Positions 28,151 to 40,199 of a DNA stretch of 64,000 nucleotides are shown here, piece after piece (the stretch's first letter is position 1; the number at the start of each line of letters is the position of its first letter). The DNA is from Tildeniella torsiva UHER 1998/13D (GTDB taxonomy: Bacteria; Cyanobacteriota; Cyanobacteriia; Phormidesmidales; Phormidesmidaceae), in assembly GCA_019358835.1 (NCBI GenBank), contig JAHHIH010000019.1, forward strand, positions 54,293 to 118,292, read 5' to 3'. The notes under the pieces were generated by a model. The model was not told where the DNA came from, ran no database searches, and worked only from the letters and a program-made list of their open reading frames with translations. A program made the translations under genes and the position numbers.

Positions 28151-28819
28151 CTAGGTTAAATGGGTGGAGAGGAAAGTGAGCGATCGCTCCCAAGCCAATT
28201 TGGTGGCCTCGGGGTCGTAGATGTCGTTGTTCTCGTTGCCAAAGGCGTGGTGGGCGTCGTACCAGTAGGTTTCGCTGGGGGCGCTACCCTCTTTGAGTCG
28301 AGCCTCAAATGCCCTTACCGCATCGGGGGAAAAGAATTCGTCCTGCTGGGCAAAGTGTCCCTGGAAAGGGACCGCAATGGTGCTGGCGTCGGCAGCTTCT
28401 GCCGGAGGTACCCCGTACCAGCTTATAGCCACGTCGGTTTCGGGGGCATACACCGCTGCCAGTACCGTCAGCGCCCCGCCCATGCAGTAGCCCAGCACCG
28501 CCACCTTGGGGCTGGTGGCCTTGAGGTGCTGCACCGCGCCGCGAATGTTTTGGGTGGCGGCATCGCCAAAGTCGAGGTCTTTCATCAGGTGCTCGGCCTC
28601 GGCGGCTTCGACGGTGACTTCGCCTTTATAAAGGTCGGGCACCAGCACCCGGTAGCCCTGCTGCACCAGCTGGTCGGCCACACCCTTGATCTGGTCGTTG
28701 AGGCCCCACCACTCTTGAATCACGACAATGCCGGGAGCAGTGCTGCCGCTGGCGGGCTCGACGTAGTAGCCCTGGCACGCTTGGCCATCGGGCCGGTTAA
28801 AGCTAATCATGTCGCCCAT
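28151..28819 (-). CDS. Dienelactone hydrolase family protein
   Basis: A 222-aa alpha/beta-hydrolase with a cysteine nucleophile: G110-Y-C112-M-G-G matches the dienelactone hydrolase elbow. The oxyanion region is VVIQEWWGLND (33-43), the Asp is in GHFAQQDEFFSPD and the His in YDAHHAFGNEN. Dienelactone hydrolases act in catechol degradation, but the family is broad and no other aromatic-degradation gene is nearby, so a general carboxyester or lactone substrate is likely. AGGAGA precedes ATG 28819. Dispersed repeat copy 2 lies just upstream. Confidence 0.85.
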   Translation of the reverse strand: MGDMISFNRPDGQACQGYYVEPASGSTAPGIVVIQEWWGLNDQIKGVADQLVQQGYRVLVPDLYKGEVTVEAAEAEHLMKDLDFGDAATQNIRGAVQHLKATSPKVAVLGYCMGGALTVLAAVYAPETDVAISWYGVPPAEAADASTIAVPFQGHFAQQDEFFSPDAVRAFEARLKEGSAPSETYWYDAHHAFGNENNDIYDPEATKLAWERSLTFLSTHLT

Positions 28820-28841
28820 AGAAAGTCTCCTGAGGTTGAGT

Positions 28842-28874
28842 GGCGATTCTCCAAAGGAGAGACTGCGCCAACGC
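28842..28874. repeat. Small dispersed repeat, copy 2
   Basis: GGCGATTCTCCAAAGGAGAG followed by ACTGCGCCAACGC. It is homologous to 14305-14338, with the hairpin loop AAA in place of TTT. It sits in the promoter region of the dienelactone hydrolase gene. Confidence 0.7.
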
Positions 28875-28949
28875 TAGATTACCTCTCAACGGAGCAAAAT
28901 CTAAGTGCCGGGGGTTGGGTGTCGCAATCCCCGGCAAGATTGCTGAAGC

Positions 28950-29417
28950 TCAGCGCGGCAGAAAATCGGTGTTGAGGGCGTCATCGGCGGAGAACGGCGG
29001 CAGGGTGGGAATGACGCTACTCGGCAGATCACTTTTCTGTAAAACCTGGGTTCTGGCCTTGGCGTAGAATTCTGCAAAGATCTCCTGCACCATGGGCCTG
29101 AGGCTAGGGCTATCGTCTAGCAGCAACTCCAATTCACTCCGTTGTTCAATCAGGGTATTACGCCAGCCCCGGCTGTTTTGGGCTTTTTCTGACTCCCAAA
29201 ACATCAGCTTTAGCAGGTGCTCGAGAATGACTAGCAGGCGGCTTTTTAGCTCCTTTTTTGCGCTGCGGCCCATGCTGTCTATTTCTTCAATGAGGTTTTC
29301 CCAGTCCACCTGCTCTAGTTCGCGATGTTTAAGCGCGTGAACGGTCTGCTGAATCCAGTAATAAAAGTCTTGGTCGTAGAGACTAGGCTTTTGCTCTGAG
29401 GTGGTAGGAGACTGCAT
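28950..29417 (-). CDS. DUF29 family protein
   Basis: A 155-aa protein of the DUF29 family, which is widespread and multicopy in cyanobacteria with unknown function. Family blocks: LYDQDFYYWIQQTVHALKHR near the start, the D-W-x-N-L-I-E-E-I core, GRSAKKELKSRLLVILEHLL and YRNTLIEQR-like text (GWRNTLIEQRSELELLLDDS). Mostly alpha-helical with no signal peptide. DUF29 genes often lie near mobile or toxin-antitoxin-like elements. Here it lies on the same strand as dnaB with a gap of about 100 nt. Confidence 0.85.
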   Translation of the reverse strand: MQSPTTSEQKPSLYDQDFYYWIQQTVHALKHRELEQVDWENLIEEIDSMGRSAKKELKSRLLVILEHLLKLMFWESEKAQNSRGWRNTLIEQRSELELLLDDSPSLRPMVQEIFAEFYAKARTQVLQKSDLPSSVIPTLPPFSADDALNTDFLPR

Positions 29418-29521
29418 GGACTGACCGCACGGAGGAGTTGCTGCAATTATAGAAAGCTATCACCGCAGTTAGGGTTCAGGGATAGATCACATCCCCTGTA
29501 CGTACTCTGAGCCCTGCCCAT

Positions 29522-30871
29522 CTACATGCCAGGGGTGGCCAGGTTGCGGAAGCGGGTAAACTGCGGCTCGAACAGCAGCTTGATGGTGCCGGTGGGGCCG
29601 TTGCGGTGCTTGGTAATGATGATCTCGGCAATGCCGCGATCGGGGGTGTCGGGGTCGTAGTACTCTTCGCGGTAGAGCATCATGATCAAGTCGGCGTCCT
29701 GTTCAATCGCTCCAGATTCACGAAGATCGCTCATCATCGGGCGTTTGTTGGTGCGCGACTCGACCCCTCGGCTGAGCTGGGAGAGGGCGATGATCGGCAC
29801 ATTGAGTTCGCGGGCGAGACCCTTGAGCGATCGCGTCATCTTCGACAATTCCTGTACCCGGTTGTCGCCGCCGCCCTCCATGAGTTGCAGGTAGTCGATC
29901 AAAATCAGCCCCAGGGCACCACCCTGTTCGGCTTGAAGGCGGCGGCAGCGAGAGCGAATTTCGGTCACCGAAATGCTTGGGGTGTCGTCAATGAAGATAG
30001 GCATTTGGGAGAGAATGCTGATGGCGTGGCCCAGTTTTTCCCACTCGTTTTGGGCGATGCGCCCGGTGCGCAGGCGGCTGCTTTCCATCTCGACTTCGCT
30101 GGAGAGCAGTCGGTAGACCAGCTGCACTTTAGACATTTCTAAGCTATAAATAGCTACAGGAAGCTTCTGTAAAGCAGCGATGTTGCGAGCTATATTGAGC
30201 ACGAAGCTGGTTTTTCCCATTGACGGACGGGCAGCGGCGATAATCAGGTCAGAGCGCTGAAAACCCTGGGTCATGGCATCCAGGTCGTAGAAGCCGCAGG
30301 GGATGCCGGGGAGCACAACGCCGAGCGATCGCTGCTCAATTTCCGAAAATGTTTCAATCAAAATATCGGACGTGGAGGTCAGCCCCCCCTGGGGCCGCGA
30401 CTGGGTGATGCCAAACAGCCGCTGCTCCGACTGATCCATGACATTCTCGATGGGCAGGGTCGTGTCGTAGCCCAGCTGAGAAATTTCGCCGCCGGTTTGA
30501 ATCAGCAGGCGGCGGGTGTACTTATCCATCACCAGGGTGGCGTACTGGTCGATGTTGGCGGCACTGACGGTGCGATCGACCAGCTGAGCCAGGCGAGTTT
30601 GCCCGCCCACCTGCTCTAGCTTGCCGTTGTCCTTCAGCCACACGGCGATGGTCATCAGGTCGGCGGGCTGCCCCTTGGCGTGGAGGGCCAGCGCCCCTTT
30701 GTAGATATCGCGGTGGGCACCGATGTAAAAGGCGTCGGGGGTGAGAATCTCCATCACCCGGCTGAGGGCTTCAGGATCCAGCAAAATGCCGCCCAGAATG
30801 GCCTCTTCGGCCTCGATGTTTTGGGGTGGCAGGCGATCGCTGACCGCATCAAACTTGAGATTCTGAACCAT
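29522..30871 (-). CDS. dnaB: Replicative DNA helicase DnaB
   Basis: Hexameric 5'-3' helicase that drives the replication fork, 449 aa. The N-terminal DnaG-interacting domain (PQNIEAEEAILGGILLDPEAL) is followed by the RecA-like core: Walker A ARPSMGKTSF, Walker B LILIDYLQLM, the Arg/Gln motifs ALSQLSRGVE and LRESGAIEQDADLIM, and the C-terminal KHRNGPTGTI segment. The length equals that of an intein-free DnaB; several cyanobacteria carry an intein here but this one does not. Confidence 0.95.
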   Translation of the reverse strand: MVQNLKFDAVSDRLPPQNIEAEEAILGGILLDPEALSRVMEILTPDAFYIGAHRDIYKGALALHAKGQPADLMTIAVWLKDNGKLEQVGGQTRLAQLVDRTVSAANIDQYATLVMDKYTRRLLIQTGGEISQLGYDTTLPIENVMDQSEQRLFGITQSRPQGGLTSTSDILIETFSEIEQRSLGVVLPGIPCGFYDLDAMTQGFQRSDLIIAAARPSMGKTSFVLNIARNIAALQKLPVAIYSLEMSKVQLVYRLLSSEVEMESSRLRTGRIAQNEWEKLGHAISILSQMPIFIDDTPSISVTEIRSRCRRLQAEQGGALGLILIDYLQLMEGGGDNRVQELSKMTRSLKGLARELNVPIIALSQLSRGVESRTNKRPMMSDLRESGAIEQDADLIMMLYREEYYDPDTPDRGIAEIIITKHRNGPTGTIKLLFEPQFTRFRNLATPGM

Positions 30872-30940
30872 GACCTTGGCGGAGAGGAGTAGATCAATTG
30901 TGCTTTAAACCCGTCTCTCCTGGGGGCAACGGGGGCTCAA

Positions 30941-32047
30941 TTAGCCCGCGTTAACGGTGTCAAACACCTCTTGAATGCGCTCTACCAGCGGCTCGGGCAG
31001 CGGCACATAGAGCAACTCTTCCGCAATGGCGCGACCTTCGGGGCCGAGAGACCACTCAAACACGTCCCGCATGGCGTTCCACTGGGCTGCGTCTTCGTAG
31101 CGGTTATAGATCAGAATCCAGGTCAGACCGACGATGGGGTAGGCGTTTTCGCCAGTGGGGTCGGGCACAAGCAGGGCAAAGTCGTCCGGTATTGCTTCAT
31201 CGAGCAGGGCATTGCCTGCGGTTTCAGGGGAGGGCTCGACGTAGGTACCGGCGTTGTTTTCGACCACCGCAGAATCGATGCCTTCGAGGGCCGCATAGGC
31301 GTAGGACAGATAGCCAATTGCGCCTTCGGTTTGCTGAATTGTAGCGGCTACGCCCTCATTGCCCTGGTCGCCGATGCCCACGGGCCAGTCAACGGAGGTG
31401 CCAACGCCACCGTCCCAGCCGTCGCAGACGGTGTCAATGTGGTTAACAAAGACAAAGGTGGTGCCCGAACCGTCGGAGCGGTGAACCCAGGTGATGGGCA
31501 GGTCAGGTATCTCCTGGTCGGGGTTGATGGCGGCGATCGCCGGGTCGCTCCACTGGGTAATTTCGCCCGTGACGATGCCGCAGTAGACCTCGCGGGAAAG
31601 GCGTAGCTCTAGATCCTCAATCCCAGGCAGGTTGTAGGAGAACGACAGCAACCCACCCGTTATCGGCACCTGAATAGGGGCATAGCCAAAGGCATCGACG
31701 AAAGCCTGGGTGCGCTCTTCAGAATCGGTAATGGGGGCCTCAGACGCGCCAAAGTCTACGGTGCCGGCGATGTACTGCTCTAGGCCAGCGCCACTGCCCA
31801 CCGACTGGTAGCTCACCTGCACATCGAAATCAACTTGCCGGGTATAGGCGTCGAACCAGCGCTGAAAAATCGGCGCGGGGAAGGTTGCCCCAGCCCCGCC
31901 GATCGCAATCGTGGTGCCGTCGCCGTCGCCAGCGGCCACTGGGTCAGCGGTGGTTTCAGCGGTAGGAGCAGAGCCGCCACCGCAGGCGGTTACCGCCAAA
32001 GCCATGGACACAGACGCCGCTAGCCATACTCGGCGACTAAAAATCAT
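30941..32047 (-). CDS. pstS: Phosphate-binding lipoprotein PstS
   Basis: Periplasmic phosphate-binding component of the Pst ABC transporter, 368 aa. A lipoprotein signal peptide ends at LAVT-A-C22. The phosphate-binding loops GAGATFPAPIFQRW and HRSDGSGTTFVF are intact, and SVGSGAGLEQYIAGTVDFGASE is the second typical loop. No pstCAB genes follow; the gene is a stand-alone copy, common in cyanobacteria with several PstS. It lies 118 nt downstream of a histidine kinase gene on the same strand. I could not identify a clear Pho box. Confidence 0.93.
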   Translation of the reverse strand: MIFSRRVWLAASVSMALAVTACGGGSAPTAETTADPVAAGDGDGTTIAIGGAGATFPAPIFQRWFDAYTRQVDFDVQVSYQSVGSGAGLEQYIAGTVDFGASEAPITDSEERTQAFVDAFGYAPIQVPITGGLLSFSYNLPGIEDLELRLSREVYCGIVTGEITQWSDPAIAAINPDQEIPDLPITWVHRSDGSGTTFVFVNHIDTVCDGWDGGVGTSVDWPVGIGDQGNEGVAATIQQTEGAIGYLSYAYAALEGIDSAVVENNAGTYVEPSPETAGNALLDEAIPDDFALLVPDPTGENAYPIVGLTWILIYNRYEDAAQWNAMRDVFEWSLGPEGRAIAEELLYVPLPEPLVERIQEVFDTVNAG

Positions 32048-32165
32048 GGGAACAACACTCCGAACAGGTTTTGACGATCAACGGCAGCAGAAAGATTGCA
32101 GGCATCTGCTCCTGGGCATTTGGCTAAAGAGAAACCAATCACGGGTTGGGGCTAACATTTTTTGT

Positions 32166-33479
32166 CTAACACTTGGCCTTGTGACCCAAGGTTTGCGGGG
32201 AGACGGGCTGCCCCTGGGCAGGGGCGGGCAGGAGTAACGGCAGGGTAATGGTGAAGGTTGATCCCTGGTTTTCGGTGCTGACTACCGTGAGTTTGCCCTG
32301 GTGTGCCTGAACGATCTGCTGGGCGATCGCCAGCCCCAGCCCAAAGCCGCCGGTATCGCGCGATCGCGTCTTGTCAACCCGGTAAAAGCGGTCAAACACG
32401 CGGGGCAAATCGGCCGCCGGAATGCCGATGCCGCTGTCTTGCACCGTAATCATAATCCGGTCGAGGCGGTGGCTGAGGGAGAGGGCGACCTCTCCCCCGG
32501 TCGCGGTGTAGCGGCAGGCATTGCTGAGCAGGTTGGCAATTGCCTGCCGGAGCAAATTGGCGTCTCCATTCACCCAGAGGGGGCCGTGAGGCAGCTCTAG
32601 CCGCCACCAAAGCCCTTTAGCCGTGGCCTGAGGCTGATACTCGCGGGCGAGGTCTTTCACCAAGGGGGTGAGGTTGCACTGCTGGGTGCCCGACCAGCGA
32701 TCGGCGGTCACCAGCACCAGCAGGCTGTTAATCAGCCGCCCCATCGACTGGGCCAGCCCGGCAATGTGCTGGAGCCGCGCCACCTGCTCTTGGGGCGAAG
32801 CCGTCATTAACCCCAGCTCGGCCTGTTTGAGAATGGTGGCCACCGGCAACCTCAGCTCGTGGCTGGCATCGGCGCTAAATTGTTCTAATCGCTGGTAAGA
32901 CAGCTGAATGGGCCGCATCACCTGGCCCGCAAACCACCAGCTCAGCAGCCCAATCAGGCCCACCCCCACCGGCAGCCCCAGGCTTAAAACCAGCCGAATT
33001 TGGCTGAGGGCGGTTTCTACCGGCACCAGGGTCGTGGCCAGCTCTAGGTGGCCCAGGGTTTGCCCCGCCGACTCAATGGGCACCGTCATCTGGCGCAGGC
33101 GTTGGCCCTCGTAGATCAGAGTTTTGTAGCCGGGCTGAATGTTGCGGCGATCGCCCGACAGCGGCCCAAAAAACATCAGCAGGTGGTTGTTGGTGTCGTA
33201 CCAGCGGGCATAGACCAGATCCGAGGTAATGCTCAGGGTGCTGCCCCCTAATAGCGGCACCGTTTTAATCTGAAACTGCACCGGGTAGTTTGGGTTGGGC
33301 GACGAGTCAGCGCCGCCGCCGCTAATCATCAGCTCCGCTTCGCGGTAGAGCTGCTGGTCGAGTTTGTTGAGCTCTCGCTCGACTTCAATGACGTAGACTA
33401 GCCCGCCAAACACCACAAAAACGCTGCCCATGGTCAACATGAGCCACTGGGTAAGGTGTTTGCGACTGCGGGTAAACAT
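32166..33479 (-). CDS. Membrane sensor histidine kinase, RppB-like
   Basis: A 437-aa kinase with one N-terminal membrane helix (about residues 10-31), an extracytoplasmic domain of about 130 residues, a second helix ([20 protein letters not shown]), and the kinase core: phosphoacceptor in [11 protein letters not shown]-box [10 protein letters not shown]1 VQDSGIGIP and G2 [10 protein letters not shown]. The [12 protein letters not shown] start resembles RppB/NrsS-type cyanobacterial kinases that sense redox or nickel. TTG 33497 is a possible earlier start; ATG 33479 fits the family better. No response regulator adjoins it. It lies upstream of pstS, though the sensor domain is not clearly SphS/PhoR-like. 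Confidence 0.85.
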   Translation of the reverse strand: MFTRSRKHLTQWLMLTMGSVFVVFGGLVYVIEVERELNKLDQQLYREAELMISGGGADSSPNPNYPVQFQIKTVPLLGGSTLSITSDLVYARWYDTNNHLLMFFGPLSGDRRNIQPGYKTLIYEGQRLRQMTVPIESAGQTLGHLELATTLVPVETALSQIRLVLSLGLPVGVGLIGLLSWWFAGQVMRPIQLSYQRLEQFSADASHELRLPVATILKQAELGLMTASPQEQVARLQHIAGLAQSMGRLINSLLVLVTADRWSGTQQCNLTPLVKDLAREYQPQATAKGLWWRLELPHGPLWVNGDANLLRQAIANLLSNACRYTATGGEVALSLSHRLDRIMITVQDSGIGIPAADLPRVFDRFYRVDKTRSRDTGGFGLGLAIAQQIVQAHQGKLTVVSTENQGSTFTITLPLLLPAPAQGQPVSPQTLGHKAKC

Positions 33480-33975
33480 GGGGATAGGGGGAGACAAGGG
33501 GATGGGAGGTGAGTCGATGGGATGGGACGGGCTGGGGGAGAGAGGTTGCTCGCGAATGCTGACGCGATCGCCTCTACCGTCGATGGGTGCAAGCCAGGTA
33601 CGGGTGCCTAGCTGCTCTCGGCGCAGTCGCAGGTGTCGCCCGAGCTGAGCGAGGGCACTGGTATCGGACTTCAGTGCCCAGGGCTTACAGGGCTTGTTCT
33701 GGCTGGCTGCGGGTTAGCCCCTGATTGAGATGATGCAGCATGTATTCTAATGGCCGAAATTCTCACTTTGCTAGCTTAACCTGCTGTTCACCATTAGTTA
33801 ATTTACCTAGCGGAAGTGTGGGGTGGGGAGGGAGTGGAGAGGGGAGGGGAGGGGATGCGTGGATGGGTGGATGGGTAGGTGGGTGCATGGATGGTATGTC
33901 GTGACGTTAAGCTTTAGAATCATCCCCAGCCCTGATTCACCTACATTACCCACTTCCCCACCTTCCCCATCGCCT
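33480..33975. other. Gene-poor region with G-rich repeats
   Basis: About 500 nt between divergent genes. G-rich tracts (GGGATAGGGGGAGACAAGGGG-like at 33480-33540; GGATGGGTGGATGGGT at 33855-33885) flank a middle part. On the minus strand, 33560-33700 can be read without stops as [20 protein letters not shown] and more, with no start codon. This could be a decayed gene but I cannot identify it. No RNA gene was seen. Confidence 0.4.
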
Positions 33976-34386
33976 ATGCCTGCTCTCAAACGTCTCTTCA
34001 CTCGCTCTGGCCTAGAGTTCTGGCTACCCCTAGGGCTGCTGGGGGGCGCATTTTGGCTGGCTGGCTACGGCTGGACTCATCACTACCTAGGGGTGGCAGG
34101 CCGCGCGATCGCCCCTCTGGTCTTAGCGACCAATACAGCGGCGCAGAACGAAGGCATTCTCAGCATTCGCGCGGTCATCGACAACGAGGGTCAGGATTCG
34201 CCTGCTGGGGGCGATCGCCGAGCGACTCGGGTGGAGGTGATTGTGGTGAAGCCAGTGCCTCGCACCCTTGACTTTTACCTACCGATGCGATCGCCCTCGG
34301 CCATTGAGGCAGAAATGGCGCAGCGGCTAAATGTTTCTCCAGACACCATTCGTCGCCTGATTCGCTACGAAACCGTGCGGCCATAA
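33976..34386 (+). CDS. Hypothetical single-pass membrane protein
   Basis: A 136-aa protein from ATG 33976: an N-terminal membrane helix (about residues 13-33), then a hydrophilic domain of about 100 residues with a beta-strand VEVIVVKPVPRTLDFYLP and a C-terminal helix-turn-helix-like end (AQRLNVSPDTIRRLIRYETV). The frame is open further upstream to 33823, but that part is low-complexity repeat. I do not recognise the family. The helix-turn-helix-like C-terminus is an observation, not evidence of DNA binding. Confidence 0.6.
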   Translation: MPALKRLFTRSGLEFWLPLGLLGGAFWLAGYGWTHHYLGVAGRAIAPLVLATNTAAQNEGILSIRAVIDNEGQDSPAGGDRRATRVEVIVVKPVPRTLDFYLPMRSPSAIEAEMAQRLNVSPDTIRRLIRYETVRP

Positions 34387-34430
34387 ACGCCCCTGGCTCA
34401 CCCTGGCCCTGGGGTTATGCTCCACCACCG

Positions 34431-35810
34431 TCATACCGCGCGGCTGGGGCCGGTCAAGCGATGGAAGCGAACCACAAAAATGATGCCAGCGGTGGCCACC
34501 CCAATAGATTGGCCAATCCACAGCCCCACCCCGCCAAGGCCCAGCCAAAAACCGAGAATGTAGCCTGTAGTCAGCCCCACCCCCCAGAAAGCCAGTCCAC
34601 TGAGCACCATGGGTATGCGGGTATCTTGCAGCCCGTAGAGCGCCCCCGATGCGACCCGCTGAACGCCATCGGTGAGCTGGGCCAGGGCCGCGACGAAAAG
34701 CATCGGCAGGGCTAGGGCCACCACCGGATCGTTGGTTGGGTCGCGCAGATCTAAATACAGACCAATGATGGACTGGCGAAACAGCAGCAGCCCCAGGGTG
34801 GTCAGCAGCATAAAGGCGGCGGCGATCGCCATCGCCACATACCCCGCCCGCCGCGCCGCGTTCATATCCTGCTGACCAAAGGCATGCCCCACCCGCGCCG
34901 TCGCCGCGTAGGACATGCCCAGCGGCACCATAAAAATCACGTAAATAGTCTGGTACACGGTTTGGTGGGCGGCCAGCACCTCAGGGCCAAGGATGCCCAT
35001 CAAAAACGTCACCACGGCAAACAGGCTAAACTCCAGGGCGATGGTGACGGCAATCTCGCCCCCCATGCCCATTAGCCGACCGACCAGCCGGGGCTGTAAC
35101 CGGTGCCAGCCTCGCCAAAAGCGATATTCATTCAAATTGGGGTGCTTGAGGGTGTAGAGCAAAAACAGCCCAAACATCAGCCAGTAGCTCAGCCCGCTGG
35201 CCAGCCCCAGCCCCCCCAGCCCTAGAGCCGGGAAGCCCCATTTGCCAAACCCCAGGGCATAGTTGCCCGCAATGTTAAAGGCCGTGCCCACCAGCACAAT
35301 CGCAATCACCACCTGGGCCTCGGCCAGGGCCGCCGCGTAGCCCCGCAGCATGGCAAAGCCCAGGGCCGGAAACGCACCCCAGAGAATTCCCTGAAAGTAG
35401 GGGGCCGTGAGGGTGGCGATCGCCTCCGCCTGCCCTAGCCCCAGCAGCACCCGATCTAGCTGGCTGAGCACCGCCATCATCGGCAGACTTAGGGCCAGGG
35501 AGAGCCAAAACCCCTGCCGCGCGATCGCCTCAATCTGGTCTTTTTGCCCCGCTCCAAAGGCCTGGGCCACCAGCGGCCCCACCGTCATCACAAACCCGCC
35601 AATCACCGCCAGCAGGAGCTGAAAGCTGATCGCGGCTAGCCCGCCCGCCGCCAGGGTGTTGGCCCCCAGCCGCCCCATCATCAACGTATCGACAAAACCC
35701 ACGGCGGCCTGGGCCACCTGAGCCCCGGCCAGGGGCACCGCCAAGGCGAGAAAGGCTTGCACCTCTGAGTCGGTTTTGACCTGGGCGATAGATCTATCCT
35801 GTGTACGCAT
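34431..35810 (-). CDS. MATE family efflux transporter
   Basis: A 459-aa multidrug/toxin extrusion transporter with twelve predicted helices in two six-helix halves. Family landmarks are PLAGAQVAQAAVGFVDTLMMG in helix 1-2, PLVAQAFGAGQKDQ, the second-half ALEFSLFAVVTFLMGILGPE, and ARVGHAFGQQDMNAARRAGY. It uses Na+ or H+ to export cationic organic compounds; substrate unknown. It is followed on the minus strand by intergenic DNA and preceded by the long valS hairpin. Confidence 0.88.
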   Translation of the reverse strand: MRTQDRSIAQVKTDSEVQAFLALAVPLAGAQVAQAAVGFVDTLMMGRLGANTLAAGGLAAISFQLLLAVIGGFVMTVGPLVAQAFGAGQKDQIEAIARQGFWLSLALSLPMMAVLSQLDRVLLGLGQAEAIATLTAPYFQGILWGAFPALGFAMLRGYAAALAEAQVVIAIVLVGTAFNIAGNYALGFGKWGFPALGLGGLGLASGLSYWLMFGLFLLYTLKHPNLNEYRFWRGWHRLQPRLVGRLMGMGGEIAVTIALEFSLFAVVTFLMGILGPEVLAAHQTVYQTIYVIFMVPLGMSYAATARVGHAFGQQDMNAARRAGYVAMAIAAAFMLLTTLGLLLFRQSIIGLYLDLRDPTNDPVVALALPMLFVAALAQLTDGVQRVASGALYGLQDTRIPMVLSGLAFWGVGLTTGYILGFWLGLGGVGLWIGQSIGVATAGIIFVVRFHRLTGPSRAV

Positions 35811-35892
35811 CGAAAGATCGAGCCCAGTTGAGTTGAATGCTGTATACCGTAGCTGAGATTGTCCAGCGTTGGGCGATCAAACCTTTCAAAAC

Positions 35893-35942
35893 CTGCCAAC
35901 GGGTTCAGCGAATCAAAGGCGTTTCGCTGAACCCGTTGGCAG
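35893..35942. terminator. 20-bp perfect hairpin downstream of valS
   Basis: Arms 35893-35912 and 35923-35942 are exact reverse complements, starting CTGCCAACGGGTTCAGCG, with a 10-nt loop. It lies 29 nt beyond the valS stop. T-runs are weak, so it is either a strong terminator or a repeat-type element. Confidence 0.6.
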
Positions 35943-35970
35943 ACTGGTCGATTTAATCGTTCAAAATCCC

Positions 35971-39186
<3,216 letters not shown>

Positions 39187-39309
39187 CACAAAACCTGGAG
39201 CGCGGGGACTATTGCATTAAAGACAGTGTACCTAGGGATTCTGCCATTTTGATGGTGAACCTGGGGAGTTAGCGGATGTGGAGTGTGGGTGTTAGGTGTC
39301 AGGTCTAAG

Positions 39310-39362
39310 TGCAGCCTTGAACCTGAAGCCTTGAACCTGAAACCTTCAAACTTTGAACCTCG
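39310..39362. repeat. Short degenerate tandem repeat
   Basis: About three copies of a CCTTGAACCTGAA-like 13-15-nt unit occur just downstream of the DUF3368 gene and upstream of valS. Confidence 0.5.
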
Positions 39363-39374
39363 CCCGTGGCCGCT

Positions 39375-39863
39375 TTAGATTTCATCGACAAACTTAAGAA
39401 TTTTTTGGTAAAGCTGGTGGCTAATGCGAAAACCAGCCAGCTCCACTAGGGTATCCATCACCCGCCGCACGCTAGGAATCAGCGCCCGCTGCTTGGCGAC
39501 GATAACAATGCCGACAATGCCAATGGTCGATAGCTCCAGCGCTTGGGCTACCTGCCGTCCCCGCCGTTCGTTGATCAGCAGTTCGTCGGCGTTGAGCTGA
39601 AGGGCCAGGGCCAGGGTATGGGTGTCGCCTAGATCGAGCTGTTGACCCTGCTGCTGGATGGTGGCGATCGCGCCCTCCGTCGGTCTCTGCACCTTGACCC
39701 AGCTAGCCGACAGCACCGCCTGAATGCGGGCGTTTTTAGCCATCGATAGCTCCTGCGCTACTACCTCTGAGACCACCACAGTGCCGTAGATTGCCTCCAG
39801 CAGCCAGAGGTAGTCAATTAGGGCCAGGCTGCCCAGCGATGCTGCATCGCTCACAATCGTCAT
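39375..39863 (-). CDS. DUF3368 PIN-like protein (putative toxin)
   Basis: A 162-aa PIN-fold protein of the DUF3368 family, usually paired with UPF0175. IVSDAASLGSLALIDYLWLL supplies the first acidic residue, VVVSEVVAQEL the second, and the LNADELLINERRGRQVA block the third. D-x-G-D in LDLGDTHTLALAL is near the active site. ATG 39863 overlaps the upstream stop by 4 nt (ATGA), which indicates coupled translation. It is a likely RNase toxin, but the canonical SDASPL is altered to SDAASL, and activity is unproven. Confidence 0.8.
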   Translation of the reverse strand: MTIVSDAASLGSLALIDYLWLLEAIYGTVVVSEVVAQELSMAKNARIQAVLSASWVKVQRPTEGAIATIQQQGQQLDLGDTHTLALALQLNADELLINERRGRQVAQALELSTIGIVGIVIVAKQRALIPSVRRVMDTLVELAGFRISHQLYQKILKFVDEI

Positions 39864-40111
39864 AGCCAACCCCGGCGGCGCAGGTTTTCAATATCGTCAG
39901 CAAACTCTTTGACATCGTAATGGGCACAAACGCCGCGACTACCGATAATTTTTTGAAACTCCATCAGGTGAATGCCCGCAATCTGGCTGGCAATGCCCAG
40001 GGTTACCCGTTCCTGCTCGAATAAAGAAATCGCCATTTCCCGCAGCCAATCTGCCCTAGAAAAGGTTGGGCACTGGGCGATGTCGTCAGGAATATCTAGG
40101 TTGATGCGCAT
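39860..40111 (-). CDS. UPF0175 family protein (putative antitoxin)
   Basis: An 83-aa protein of UPF0175, a small helix-turn-helix-like family that commonly precedes DUF3368. Landmarks are MRINLDIPDDIA, LREMAISLFEQERVTLGIAS and AGIHLMEFQKIIGSRG, with the C-terminal Y-D-V-K-E-F-x-x-D segment that is thought to contact the partner. Its stop overlaps the toxin-like gene by 4 nt. It probably represses the pair. Confidence 0.85.
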   Translation of the reverse strand: MRINLDIPDDIAQCPTFSRADWLREMAISLFEQERVTLGIASQIAGIHLMEFQKIIGSRGVCAHYDVKEFADDIENLRRRGWL

Positions 40112-40199
40112 AGCGGGCAGTGACTTTGAGGATTGGCTTTAAGAGTTTGCGGGAAGGGTGCGATCGCAGTCAACAAACCTGCACCGCTAACCCGGCGTT

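Noticed and set aside
29522..30871. DnaB intein
   Set aside because: The protein is of intein-free length and continuous through both helicase motifs.
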